The position numbers were made by a program, and so were the translations under genes. 50,529 nt of DNA from Micromonosporaceae bacterium (GTDB lineage Bacteria > Actinomycetota > Actinomycetes > Mycobacteriales > Micromonosporaceae): the NCBI GenBank assembly GCA_020027875.1, contig JAHRHA010000053.1:1-50529 (forward strand), given 5' to 3'. Positions 10,235-18,550 of this stretch are shown here, one piece after another; the stretch's first letter is position 1, and every line of letters begins with the position of its first letter. The notes under the pieces are model-generated. The model worked only from the letters and a program-made list of their open reading frames with translations. It ran no database searches and had not been told where the DNA came from.

Positions 10235-10843
10235 GTGAAAGGTAACGTCAAGGAACGCCCGTACCGGACCGAACGCCGGCAACAGCAAGCAGAAGAGACA
10301 CGGCGTTGCATCCTTGAAGCGGTGGCGCGAGTAGCCGCTAACGGCGTCGGTGCGCTGTCGATACCCGCAGTCGCCCGAGAGGCGGGCGTCTCGGTACCGA
10401 CCGTCTACCGGCATTTCGGCTCGAAGCACGAGCTGTTCGAGGCGCTTGGCGTCTACTACGGCCAGCAGCTCGGTGTTTTGCAGGAGCCTTGGCCGTCCGG
10501 GCTAGAAGAATTGGAGCGGCGCCTCTACTTGGACTTCGAGAGGGCGGAGCAGGTCGAGCCGGCGTTACGCGCCGCCATGCTCTCAGAAGCTGGCCGCGAG
10601 GCTCGCAAGGCCACCCTGCCGACGCGGATGGCCATGATGAAACATGCGATCGGGCCCCTGCTCGAGCAGTTCTTGCCGGGCGATCGTGTACAGGCGGAGC
10701 GGATCCTGCTGATACTCGACAGCAGCGCTGTCCAGCGTGCGTTCAACGATTACCTGGGGTTGGGGCCGAAGGAGGCGGCGGATGCGGCGACCTGGGCAAT
10801 CCGCCGCCTCCTTGGAGCGGAGGCGAGAGGGAGGAAGCGATGA
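10235..10843 (+). CDS. TetR/AcrR-family transcriptional regulator
   Basis: 202 residues from the GTG at 10235. The N-terminal helix-turn-helix is canonical: ETRRCILEAVARVAANGVG, then IPAVAREAGVSVPTVYRHFG and SKHELFEALG. The C-terminal ligand-binding part (residues ~75-190) is helical and not assignable to a ligand class. The stop overlaps the next start as ATGA (10840-10843), so it is the first gene of a three-gene coupled operon with the two phosphotransferase-like proteins. The palindrome at 10205-10229 suggests it represses its own operon, with relief by a small molecule that the downstream enzyme may act on; this is inference. Confidence 0.93.
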   Translation: MKGNVKERPYRTERRQQQAEETRRCILEAVARVAANGVGALSIPAVAREAGVSVPTVYRHFGSKHELFEALGVYYGQQLGVLQEPWPSGLEELERRLYLDFERAEQVEPALRAAMLSEAGREARKATLPTRMAMMKHAIGPLLEQFLPGDRVQAERILLILDSSAVQRAFNDYLGLGPKEAADAATWAIRRLLGAEARGRKR

Positions 10844-12594
10844 GCAAGGGAAGCGTTCCCGGACAGGGGCCTCTGATGGAGGAAGGCAACGGCATCAGCA
10901 CGATCGAGTGGAAGGCACCCGGACCGGGCGGGTGGGTGATCGACGACGGCCACTACAGAGGGGCGGTGTCCGGCTTCATGGCGTCGGTCCTACCCGGCAC
11001 GGTCGGGCCGGCCATGGCGCACGGGTTTCGCCGGTACGGGCTCTTGATGGAGGGTTTGCGCATCGCGCTCGTGAACGGGCGGCTCTATTCCCAGCCGAAG
11101 ATCGTCGGGGCCCCTCCCCCCAAAGAGGGCAAGACGCCATCCCCGCCACCTAAGGCCGTGATGCGCTTGATGTTCCTGCTGCACCCGGAACTTCGCCGTC
11201 GACATAGGACCGCGCGCAAGGCACTCGCAACCAAGCTGTGGCACGCCGACCGCGAGCGGTGGCATACACGGGATGCACCCAGGTTTCGTGCCCGCAACCG
11301 GGCGCTCGGACGTGTCGTTCCGAGCGAACTCGACGACGGCTCTCTCCTCCTGCACTTCGAGGAGTGCTTGCGGCAGTTCGGTGATGGAACCTTCGTGCAC
11401 TTCGACAACATCCCCGCGAATTCGATCCCGGTCGGGGATTGGGCCGGTATGGCGTGTCAGTGGACGGGGTGCACCCCGGCCGATGCCATCGCAATCCTCC
11501 AGGGCAGTAATCCGGAAGCTGCCGCGACGCTCGAATTGCTGGAACCGCTGGCCGAAGCCGTCGCCCGGTCTCCCGAGGCAGTTGCGATCGTACGCGGAGA
11601 AGGAGACGCCAGCGAGCGGCTTGCCCGGCTACGGGGAGTCTCGGCGGAGATCGTAGCCGCGCTTGACGCGTACCTCGAAGAGCACGGCCACCGGGTGGTC
11701 ACCGGGTTCGATGTGACAGACCGGACGCTGCTTGAGATGCCGCAAATCGCGCTGGTGAGCATCGCCTCGCAGCTCTACGTGCGTCGGCGTCCAGATGTCA
11801 CGGAGGTATCGCGTGCTGCGGCCGCGCACCTGCGGGAACGCGTGCCACAGCGTGCGCGCGCCGAGTACGACGCGCTGCTTGAAGACGCTCGTGCGGCGTA
11901 CGGCCTGCGCGAAGAGGACGTTGTCATCGTGTGGATGTGGCCACTCGGATTGCTTCGCCGAGTCCTGCTTGAGATCGGCAACCGACTCGCGACCCGAGGC
12001 GCCTTGGAGGACCGGGACCACATTTTCGAGTGCGCACCGGACGAGATCCGCGCCCTCGTCGGCGACGGAGCGGGCGTTCCGACCCCCCTCGAAGCCGCGA
12101 ACCGAGCCAAACAGCGTCGGGCGCTCGAGAACCTTGCCGCCCCGCAGACGCTCGGCCCGTCGGATCCGCCTCCTCCACCGGGACTGCTGCCCCGGGAATG
12201 CGAGCGGATGATGAACGCGATCATGCTTTACATGATGAACATGGGTACACAGCCGCCGGCCGCCAAATCCGGGGGATCGCTGACCGGAACGCCGGCCAGC
12301 CGGGGACGGTACGAGGGACGAGCGCGGATCGTCCTCGGCCCCGCCGACTTTGACAAGCTGGCGCACGGTGATGTGCTCGTGGCGGGGACGACGTCTCCGA
12401 CGTACAACGTGGTGTTGCCGCTGCTCGGCGCGGTGGTGACCGATCGCGGCGGCACGCTGTGCCACGCTGCCATCGTCGCTCGTGAATTCGGCATCCCCGC
12501 AGTTGTTGGAACGCGGGAGGCTACGACGCGCATCCCAGATGGTGGGTACGTGATCGTCGACGGAGAATCCGGCACGGTGGAGATCCTGTCGTGA
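10840..12594 (+). CDS. PEP-utilising/rifampin-phosphotransferase-like subunit: substrate and swivelling His domains
   Basis: 584 residues; the ATG at 10840 overlaps the tetR stop and follows GAGGGAGGAAG. The C-terminal ~95 residues are a PEP-utilising-enzyme mobile domain: LTGTPASRGRYEGRARIVL, then GDVLVAGTTSPTYNVVLPL and GGTLCHAAIVAREFGIPAVV, with the phosphoacceptor at H542 (Cys replaces the usual Ser before it). Residues ~1-480 have the length and helical character of the central RIF-binding-like domain of rifampin phosphotransferases (FRARNRALGRVVPSELDDG, VVTGFDVTDRTLLEMPQI). There is no ATP-grasp domain in this chain; it is supplied by the next gene. By analogy the His would carry phosphate from ATP to a small-molecule hydroxyl. 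Substrate unknown; phenylphosphate synthase, also split, is an alternative comparison. Confidence 0.82.
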   Translation: MSKGSVPGQGPLMEEGNGISTIEWKAPGPGGWVIDDGHYRGAVSGFMASVLPGTVGPAMAHGFRRYGLLMEGLRIALVNGRLYSQPKIVGAPPPKEGKTPSPPPKAVMRLMFLLHPELRRRHRTARKALATKLWHADRERWHTRDAPRFRARNRALGRVVPSELDDGSLLLHFEECLRQFGDGTFVHFDNIPANSIPVGDWAGMACQWTGCTPADAIAILQGSNPEAAATLELLEPLAEAVARSPEAVAIVRGEGDASERLARLRGVSAEIVAALDAYLEEHGHRVVTGFDVTDRTLLEMPQIALVSIASQLYVRRRPDVTEVSRAAAAHLRERVPQRARAEYDALLEDARAAYGLREEDVVIVWMWPLGLLRRVLLEIGNRLATRGALEDRDHIFECAPDEIRALVGDGAGVPTPLEAANRAKQRRALENLAAPQTLGPSDPPPPPGLLPRECERMMNAIMLYMMNMGTQPPAAKSGGSLTGTPASRGRYEGRARIVLGPADFDKLAHGDVLVAGTTSPTYNVVLPLLGAVVTDRGGTLCHAAIVAREFGIPAVVGTREATTRIPDGGYVIVDGESGTVEILS

Positions 12595-13370
12595 TCGTCT
12601 GGTTCGATGAAGCCCCAAGCGCTGACCTCGTCGGCGGGAAGGGCAATGCGCTGGCCACGATGGCGTGTGCGGGGTTGCCGGTTCCGCCGGGCTTCTGCAT
12701 CCCGCCGGGCGCAGTGGTGTCCGAGGCGATGATGTCCGACGCGCTCGTCCAACTCGCCGCCGACGCTGTTGCCGTCCGTTCCTCGGCAATAGGCGAGGAC
12801 TCCTCGTTCGCATCATTTGCCGGCATCCATCTTTCGCGACTGAATGTGCGCTCGGCGGCGGGCGCGCTGACCGCGTTGGATGAGGTGCGCGCATCCGCGA
12901 CCACCGCTGCAGCGACTGCCTATCGCGCACGTCAACGGATCTGCGGCCCACCACGGGTCGCGGCGGTCGTGCAGCGGATGGTGTGGCCCAATGTGTCTGG
13001 TATCGCCTTTACGTGCGATCCCGTCACTGGTAAAGATCAGATCGTCATAGAAGCGACTTGGGGACTGGGCGAGTCCATCGCCGCCGGCGCGGTGACGCCA
13101 GATCGTTTCGTATTATCGCCCGACGGAATGGTTCTCGACTCGTCCGTCGGAATCAAGGACGTCGCCGTCGTCGCGAGGGAGGAAGGGACCGCGGAATCGC
13201 CGGTCGATCCAGCTTTGCAAAATGTGCCTTGCATCGACTCCACCAGCATCGCCGCCGTGGCCGAGCTGGCTCGAAAGTGCGAAGCGCTTTTCGGGCAGCC
13301 GCAAGACGTCGAGTGGGCGCTAGGCGCCGGCGAGATCTGGCTGCTACAGAGCCGTCCGGTCACGACATGA
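12591..13370 (+). CDS. Stand-alone ATP-grasp (PEP/pyruvate-binding) subunit of the split phosphotransferase
   Basis: 259 residues, GTG at 12591, overlapping the previous stop by four bases. Motifs of the PPDK/PEP-synthase N-terminal ATP-binding domain appear in order: LVGGKGNALATMACAGLPVP (residues 13-32), AVRSSAIGEDSSFASFAG (61-78), VVQRMVWPNVSGIAFTCDPV (126-145), EATWGLGESIAAGAVTPDRF (154-173) and DVEWAL...LLQSRPVTT at the end. The nucleotide-binding residues normally expected (Lys17, Arg63, Glu241, Gln253, Arg255) are visible. The domain is short compared with the usual ~310-340 residues; the loss lies between residues 40 and 58. In ordinary rifampin phosphotransferases this domain is the N-terminus of one chain; here it is a separate protein encoded last. 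Confidence 0.88.
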   Translation: MIVWFDEAPSADLVGGKGNALATMACAGLPVPPGFCIPPGAVVSEAMMSDALVQLAADAVAVRSSAIGEDSSFASFAGIHLSRLNVRSAAGALTALDEVRASATTAAATAYRARQRICGPPRVAAVVQRMVWPNVSGIAFTCDPVTGKDQIVIEATWGLGESIAAGAVTPDRFVLSPDGMVLDSSVGIKDVAVVAREEGTAESPVDPALQNVPCIDSTSIAAVAELARKCEALFGQPQDVEWALGAGEIWLLQSRPVTT

Positions 13371-13635
13371 AGAACTGACGGAAAACGCGCTCCTTAAGCA
13401 GGTAGCCGACTTTCTCCGGGCGGTCTTCGCACCGCAGGACGCGATCTTGGCCAGAAGCCATGACGATTCTGGATCGGTGTCCTCTTCGGCTGCGTGGGCT
13501 TCGAAGGGGCGTCGATGGTTCACCCGTGAGGCTGCGCGAACGATATGGTGAGCCACTCGTCGAGCGGGCATCGCCGAGAACAAGTCCACGATCACGGCCC
13601 TCCCGGGGACGGCGGGATCAGTCTAGGTTGATGGC
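13371..13635 (+). other. Gap between phosphotransferase operon and LAL gene; possible short coding remnant
   Basis: The plus-strand frame from about 13374 to 13550 can be read without a stop (ALLKQVADFLRAVFAPQDAI) and ends in TGA, but has no start codon or recognisable family. It may be the tail of a lost gene or chance. No terminator hairpin was seen. Confidence 0.3.
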
Positions 13636-16449
13636 GTGGATGAGGACGTCCTCGTCGGGCGGGCGGGCGAGCTGGCGGGCTTCGACGGTCGGTTGGCGGG
13701 CGCCCGCGAGCGGCTTGGCGGGCTGGTGCTGGTGGAGGGTGATCCCGGCGTGGGCAAGACCGCCTTGGCGCATTCAGTGATCGGCCGGGCTCGTCGAGCC
13801 GGGATGCGCACGGCGTGGGGCGCCTGCCTTGAGGGCGAGGGTGCCGCGGCGTACCGGCCGTGGGTCCAAATCCTGCGGGAGCTGGGTGAGTCGGGCTCGG
13901 CGCTGCTGGATCCGCTGGATCCGGCTCTAGGTGAGGCGGGCAGCCGGTTTCAGCTGTTCGACAACATTGTTGAGACCCTGCGCGCCGCCGCGGACGAGCG
14001 CGGCCTGTTGCTGGTGTTGGACGACCTGCATTGGGCCGATGTGCCGTCCGTGCGGCTGTTGCAGGCGCTCGCAGCCGCGGCAGCCGACTCCCGGCTGCTG
14101 GGAGTAGGACTGTACCGCAGCCGCGAGGCGTTCCGGTACGCCGAGCTAGCCGACATGTTGCGCGCGATCATGCGAGAGCGGGCGACGAGCCTGGTGACGC
14201 TGGGCGTGCTGGCGCCTGCCGAGGTTGCCGAGCTGGCCGCCCGTGCCCTGGGACGCCGCCCCGACGAGACACTGCTGCGGGTGGTGCAGCAGCGCGCGGA
14301 GGGCAACCCGCTATTCGTACTGGAGCTCCTGCGGCTGCTCGCGGCGTCGGGACCGATTGGAACGTGGCCATCTGGCAACCTTCGATTGCCCGACACCATC
14401 CGTGAGGTCATCGGCCGCCGCCTGGACCGGCTCCCGCCGGCCACCCGCCAGGTGCTTCGCCACGCCGCGGTCGTGGGGCGCGACGTTACGCCGGCGCTAC
14501 TGGCACCGCTGGCGCAGATGCCTCCAGATCGGTTGTCCGACCTGCTCGACCCAGCGATGTCGGCCGAGGTGGTCCAACTTACTGACGCGCATGCGCTGCG
14601 GTTCGTACACGCCTTGGTGCGTGAGGTCTTGTACGCGGAGCTGCCCACTGCCGAGCGCCAGCGGCTGCACCTGCGGGTGGCCAACACCATGCAGGCCGCG
14701 CAGGCCGCGACCGTATCGGTCGACGCGCTCGCCCACCACCTGCGCCAGGCGGCGCCGATCGGCGACGCCGACGAGGCGTTAAAAGTCACTCGCGCCGCGG
14801 CCATGCGGGCCCGCAACCAGCTCGCGTACGAGCATGCCGCCTTCCAGTACGGCCAAGCGCTCGGCCTGCTTCCCCTGCTGCCGGGCGGCGATGCGCTGCG
14901 TGCCGAGCTGCTATTGGAGTTGGCGCGCTGTCAGTTCCGGGCGGGCGCAGTCGAGGACGCGTGGCGCACCTGCCGCGCCGCCGCCGACGTGGGTCGCGCG
15001 ATGGGTGATGCGACGGCGGTGGCGGATGCCGCGATCGTGCTGCAGGGCGTTGAATTCGTAAACTCGCCGGTGAGCGCCCAGATCCACGCGATGTGCTTGG
15101 AAGCGCTGACGATGTTGGGCAGCAACGAGGATCCGGTACGCGAGGCCAAGGTACTGGCACAACTGGCCCTGACGGCGGATCCCTTCGCTGGCGAGAGCGA
15201 CCCCGCGGTGAGCCAACGTGCGCTGCAGCTGTCCGAGGCGACCGGCAATACCGAGGCGCGGTTCCTCGCGTTGCTGGCCCGCCACGCCGACGGCACGAAT
15301 GTGCTCGAACGGCTGTCGATTGGGGAGCGGGCAATCCAGCTGGGTCAGGCCAGCGGCCTCGATGAGTACGCGGCCTGGGGCCACACATGGCGGCTGGGCG
15401 CTTACTGGGAGCTGGGGCGACGAAGCCAGATCGAAGCCGAGCTGGCCGCGTTCGCGCGGGTGGTCGGGCGGCTGAGGGAGCCGCTGTGGACCTGGCGGCT
15501 GACCATGATGCAGGCAACGCTGGCGCTGTTCGAGGGACGGTTCGACCACGCCCGTGAGCTGGCTGACGAGGCCCTGGAGATCGGCCTACGTGGCGGTCAC
15601 CAGGCCGGAGGGTTCATTCACATGGTCTTCTCAGCGGAGCGCGCGCTTCTGACCGGGACCGGCTTGGACGAGGCGGAGGCTGCTGTACGCCGTATCGTAG
15701 CGACCAGGCCGTTCAAGTCGCGCATCTGGCACGCCTACCTCCTGGCCGGCATGGGCCGGCTGGATGAGGCGGCCGGGTTGTGGCCCGCGACGATCCCGCA
15801 CGTGTCCTCGCTACCACGCCAGGCTCCCGAGTGGCTCATCACAATGGCGGCGTGTGCCCGCGTGTGCGCGGCGTTGAAGGATCACGCCACAGCCGGGCTG
15901 GTTTACGACGCGCTGCAGCCGTACGCCGACCGGCAGATCATCGCAACCGCGCATAGCCCGGGCTACGGCCCGGCAACGCTGTACCTTGGCATGCTCGCGG
16001 CCCTGCTGGAGCGCTGGGACGCGGCCGAGGGACATCTACGCGCTGCGTTGGCGGTATGCAAGGCAATGGGCAGCCCACCGTTCGAGGCGATGACCCACGT
16101 GGAGCTGGCTCGCTTGCTGGACCGGCACCGGCCAGGGGACGCCACGGCCGATGACCATCTCGACGCCGCTCTGCGCATCGCGCGGCGCCTAGGCATGACA
16201 CCGCTACATGACCTTGTCCTTGCGTTGCGTGAGGCTCGTCGGCACAGCCGGGCGGCCGTGCTGACCGCGCGAGAGGAGCAGGTGGCGGCTCTGGTCGCGG
16301 AGGGGCTGAGCAACCGGCAGATCGCCAGCCGGCTGGGCTTGTCTGAGCGCACGGTTGAGAACCATGTCGCGCATATCCTTACCAAACTCAGCTTCGAGTC
16401 CCGCGCCCGCGTCGCCGCCTGGTTCACCGCCCGCCAGCGCGAGAACTGA
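13636..16449 (+). CDS. Large LuxR-family (LAL) ATP-binding transcriptional regulator
   Basis: 937 residues from the GTG at 13636. The N-terminal AAA/STAND ATPase has Walker A GDPGVGKT at residues 35-42 and Walker B LLLVLDDLHWAD near residue 130, followed by winged-helix-like LPDTIREVIGRRLDRLPPAT. The middle ~500 residues are helical, TPR-like. The last ~65 residues are a LuxR helix-turn-helix: LTAREEQVAALVAEGLSNRQ, then SRLGLSERTVENHVAHIL. LAL proteins (MalT-like) are ATP-dependent activators, often of catabolic or secondary-metabolite genes. The gene is intact and monocistronic, about 265 bp after the phosphotransferase operon. Its regulon is not apparent. Fragments of at least three similar genes occur elsewhere in the window. 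Confidence 0.92.
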   Translation: MDEDVLVGRAGELAGFDGRLAGARERLGGLVLVEGDPGVGKTALAHSVIGRARRAGMRTAWGACLEGEGAAAYRPWVQILRELGESGSALLDPLDPALGEAGSRFQLFDNIVETLRAAADERGLLLVLDDLHWADVPSVRLLQALAAAAADSRLLGVGLYRSREAFRYAELADMLRAIMRERATSLVTLGVLAPAEVAELAARALGRRPDETLLRVVQQRAEGNPLFVLELLRLLAASGPIGTWPSGNLRLPDTIREVIGRRLDRLPPATRQVLRHAAVVGRDVTPALLAPLAQMPPDRLSDLLDPAMSAEVVQLTDAHALRFVHALVREVLYAELPTAERQRLHLRVANTMQAAQAATVSVDALAHHLRQAAPIGDADEALKVTRAAAMRARNQLAYEHAAFQYGQALGLLPLLPGGDALRAELLLELARCQFRAGAVEDAWRTCRAAADVGRAMGDATAVADAAIVLQGVEFVNSPVSAQIHAMCLEALTMLGSNEDPVREAKVLAQLALTADPFAGESDPAVSQRALQLSEATGNTEARFLALLARHADGTNVLERLSIGERAIQLGQASGLDEYAAWGHTWRLGAYWELGRRSQIEAELAAFARVVGRLREPLWTWRLTMMQATLALFEGRFDHARELADEALEIGLRGGHQAGGFIHMVFSAERALLTGTGLDEAEAAVRRIVATRPFKSRIWHAYLLAGMGRLDEAAGLWPATIPHVSSLPRQAPEWLITMAACARVCAALKDHATAGLVYDALQPYADRQIIATAHSPGYGPATLYLGMLAALLERWDAAEGHLRAALAVCKAMGSPPFEAMTHVELARLLDRHRPGDATADDHLDAALRIARRLGMTPLHDLVLALREARRHSRAAVLTAREEQVAALVAEGLSNRQIASRLGLSERTVENHVAHILTKLSFESRARVAAWFTARQREN

Positions 16450-16475
16450 GTGCCGGGCTGAGTGTTTCCACCGAT

Positions 16476-16496
16476 GGCGGACGACTAGCCGTCGCC
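16476..16496 (+). terminator. Weak hairpin after the LAL gene
   Basis: GGC(G)GACG, loop ACTAGC, CGTCGCC forms a 7-bp stem with one bulged G, about 26 bases after the LAL stop. There is no T-run. It could terminate transcription but is not strong evidence. Confidence 0.3.
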
Positions 16497-16539
16497 TAGC
16501 GTGACCAGTGATCAACCAACACGCGGAGACGGCGACATC

Positions 16540-16854
16540 ATGCACGCAGTGGTGGGCATCTGGACGAGGGACGAGCAGCACCGCGACGAGCAGAACCGCC
16601 TGCTCCACGAGGAGGTTGTTCCGCTGGCGAAGGGCCGACCCGGTTTCGTGTGCGGCTTCTGGATGCACGATCCGGAAACCGGCAAGGGACACACCACGAC
16701 CATCTTTGACACTCGCGAGTCGGCCAGAGACTTCAAGACACTCGTCGAGAGCAGGAGCCAGCGTGCCGCCCAGGTCGGCGTAACCAGCGACATCCTCACC
16801 ACGGTGGAGGTCGTCGCGGACGCCCACGCCGCCAGCCAACCCAACGCCGGGTGA
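16540..16854 (+). CDS. Small ABM-fold (antibiotic-biosynthesis-monooxygenase-like) protein
   Basis: 104 residues from the ATG at 16540 (MHAVVGIWTRDEQHRDEQNR), preceded by GGAGA about 10 bases upstream. A longer GTG reading from 16501 adds 13 unconvincing residues. The pattern of beta strands around a helix (MHAVVGIW, LHEEVVPLAKGRPGFVCGFW, GHTTTIFDTRESARDF, TTVEVVADA) resembles dimeric alpha-beta barrel proteins of the ABM/YdhR type, which act on or bind small hydrophobic molecules. Catalytic residues cannot be assigned. It may be cotranscribed with the membrane protein 43 bases downstream. Confidence 0.65.
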   Translation: MHAVVGIWTRDEQHRDEQNRLLHEEVVPLAKGRPGFVCGFWMHDPETGKGHTTTIFDTRESARDFKTLVESRSQRAAQVGVTSDILTTVEVVADAHAASQPNAG

Positions 16855-16897
16855 GCCAACAAGCCCGGCGCACACATCTCATCTGGAGGTAATACCA

Positions 16898-17266
16898 ATG
16901 AATCGGACCCCTGCCGTCACGACCGGCCTGGTCATCTGCGCACTGCTCGGAGCACTGAACGTCACCGCAAGCCTGATCGGCCTCACGGCGGACGGCGCGC
17001 CGCCACTCGGTATCGTCATCACCGGCGGTGTGTTGGGACTCATCACGCTCGCGGCTGTGGCTCCGGCCTGGCGCGGCAGCCGAGGCGGGCTACTGCTGGT
17101 CATGGCCTCCCGGGCGGCTGCGGCGCTGCTGGCCGCACCAGCGTTATTTGTCGACGAATCGGACTCTGTTCGGGTCGTCGTGGCCATCGCCATCGCGGTG
17201 ACCCTCGTCGGCATCTGGCTGCTCGGCGCTACGCTACGCCGGACCCCGGCTCGGGTGTCCGGATAG
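16898..17266 (+). CDS. Small four-helix membrane protein
   Basis: 122 residues, ATG at 16898 with GGAGGT at the right distance. Four hydrophobic segments: TGLVICALLGALNVTASLIG, LGIVITGGVLGLITLAAVA, GGLLLVMASRAAAALLAAPA and RVVVAIAIAVTLVGIWLLG. The C-terminus is short and basic. Probably in one transcript with the ABM-like gene. The function is unknown; similar small membrane proteins are common in actinomycetes. Confidence 0.8.
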   Translation: MNRTPAVTTGLVICALLGALNVTASLIGLTADGAPPLGIVITGGVLGLITLAAVAPAWRGSRGGLLLVMASRAAAALLAAPALFVDESDSVRVVVAIAIAVTLVGIWLLGATLRRTPARVSG

Positions 17267-17273
17267 AAGGCCG

Positions 17274-17292
17274 GGTGGTCACATTGACCACC
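17274..17292. terminator. Perfect hairpin between convergent genes
   Basis: GGTGGTCA, loop CAT, TGACCACC: an 8-bp perfect stem in the gap between the membrane protein (ends 17266) and the minus-strand oxidoreductase remnant. It lacks a U-run but its position suits a bidirectional terminator in a high-GC organism. Confidence 0.55.
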
Positions 17293-17328
17293 GACCGATA
17301 ACGAGCGTGACGGTCATTGCCACCGCGC

Positions 17329-18518
17329 TCATTCCGAGCACGCCCTCGACGATCGCGCGGCACGTGACGGCCGGGAAGAGTGCGACGCGTACGCACTTTC
17401 ACCACCCAGGTGGGTCGCGACTGCGCCGGCAACTGCTGCGGCATCCGCGGGAAAGCCGATGAAGTTGCCGGAACCGCTGCGTCTGTGAGCGCGGGGTCGA
17501 GCCACGAGAAGTTGCCGGTGTAGCCGGTGCACCACACGACGCTGTCGATGCCGTCGGCGCGGAGGTCGAGCGCCTGCGGCGGGTGAAGGTCGGCGGGTGC
17601 GACGGCGTCGTCGAGTGCGGACGGTGGCGCGTCCAGCCCGTTGGCGACGATCGCGTCGTCGATTGTCTTGCGGATGCGGTCGGCAAATGCGTCCGCGAAC
17701 TCGATGTTCGCCGCGATGCTGGCGTCGAGGCCGATCCGTTCATTGTCCACTGTGGTGAGCCGCCCCGCCACCACGGCCCCTGCCCGCGCCAACGACTGCA
17801 GGCTGGCGCTGCGACCGCCTGGGACGAGTAGCGGCTGCGGAGCGCGAACCACCGACGGGTCCGGCAGACCCTCGGGCCGCTGGTCGAAGAACCCGAGGTC
17901 CACGAGCCACTCAAGGGTGGGCCGACCGCGATGCTGCGCCGGCGCGCGGCCGACGGCGCTGGTCGCCACGACGACGCGTCGGCCAGCGGCCAGCAGCTCC
18001 TCGGCGATTTGGTATCCCGACTGAGCGCTGCCCACGACGAGAACCCCGTTACCGGGCAACTGGGCCGGTGCGCGGTAGTTCGCGGCGTGGCACTGTGCGA
18101 TGCGCTCGGGCAGCCGGGAGGCCAGGTCGGGTGTGTGGGGTACATTCTCGCCGCCAGTCGCGATGACCACCGTTCGCGCGCGCAGCTCACCACCGACCGC
18201 ACGGACCAGCCAGCCGTCCTGGCGACGGTGGAGCCTGGTCACGGCCTCGGACTCGCGAACGGGGCAGCCCGCCGCCAGGCGGTCCAGTCGCCGGGCCACC
18301 TCGCTGGCGCAGAGGTACGTGTCGCGCGGCTGCGGGCCAAGCATCGGGTTCATCCAGCCCGGGTTGTTCAGTCGCAGCGAGTCCCAGCGCTGGGTCCGCC
18401 AGGTGTGACCGACGCGGCCGCGTTCGAGCACGACGTGGTCGACGCCACGCTGGGTGAGGGCCAAGCTCGCGGCCAGCCCGGCCGGCCCGGCACCGACGAC
18501 AACGCAGTCCAGCAGCAC
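17329..18518 (-). pseudogene. Flavin-containing monooxygenase-like oxidoreductase with internal deletion near C-terminus
   Basis: The N-terminal FAD site is intact (DCVVVGAGPAGLAASLAL, VVLERGRVGHTWR), as are the NADP site (NGVLVVGSAQSGYQIAEELL) and the ATG motif (TVVIATGGENVP). Around VVWCTGYTGNFSWLDPALTD the protein is normal, then changes abruptly. The usual C-terminal signature reappears in another frame (GSGNFIGFPADAAAVAGAVA, ending at 17329), so roughly 100 bp, not a multiple of three, is missing near 17480. As read straight through, the original frame continues to 17229 with an unrelated tail. The start is either GTG 18518 or GTG 18572, the latter overlapping the Crp gene. The Crp-like regulator lies directly upstream and may have controlled it. 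Confidence 0.7.
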
Positions 18519-18550
18519 ACTGGCAACGTACGGTCGCCGGACCGTTCGTG

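Noticed and set aside
11629..12954. 441-residue minus-strand frame opposite the phosphotransferase subunits
   Set aside because: Shadow frame; the plus strand carries clear PEP-utilising and ATP-grasp motifs.
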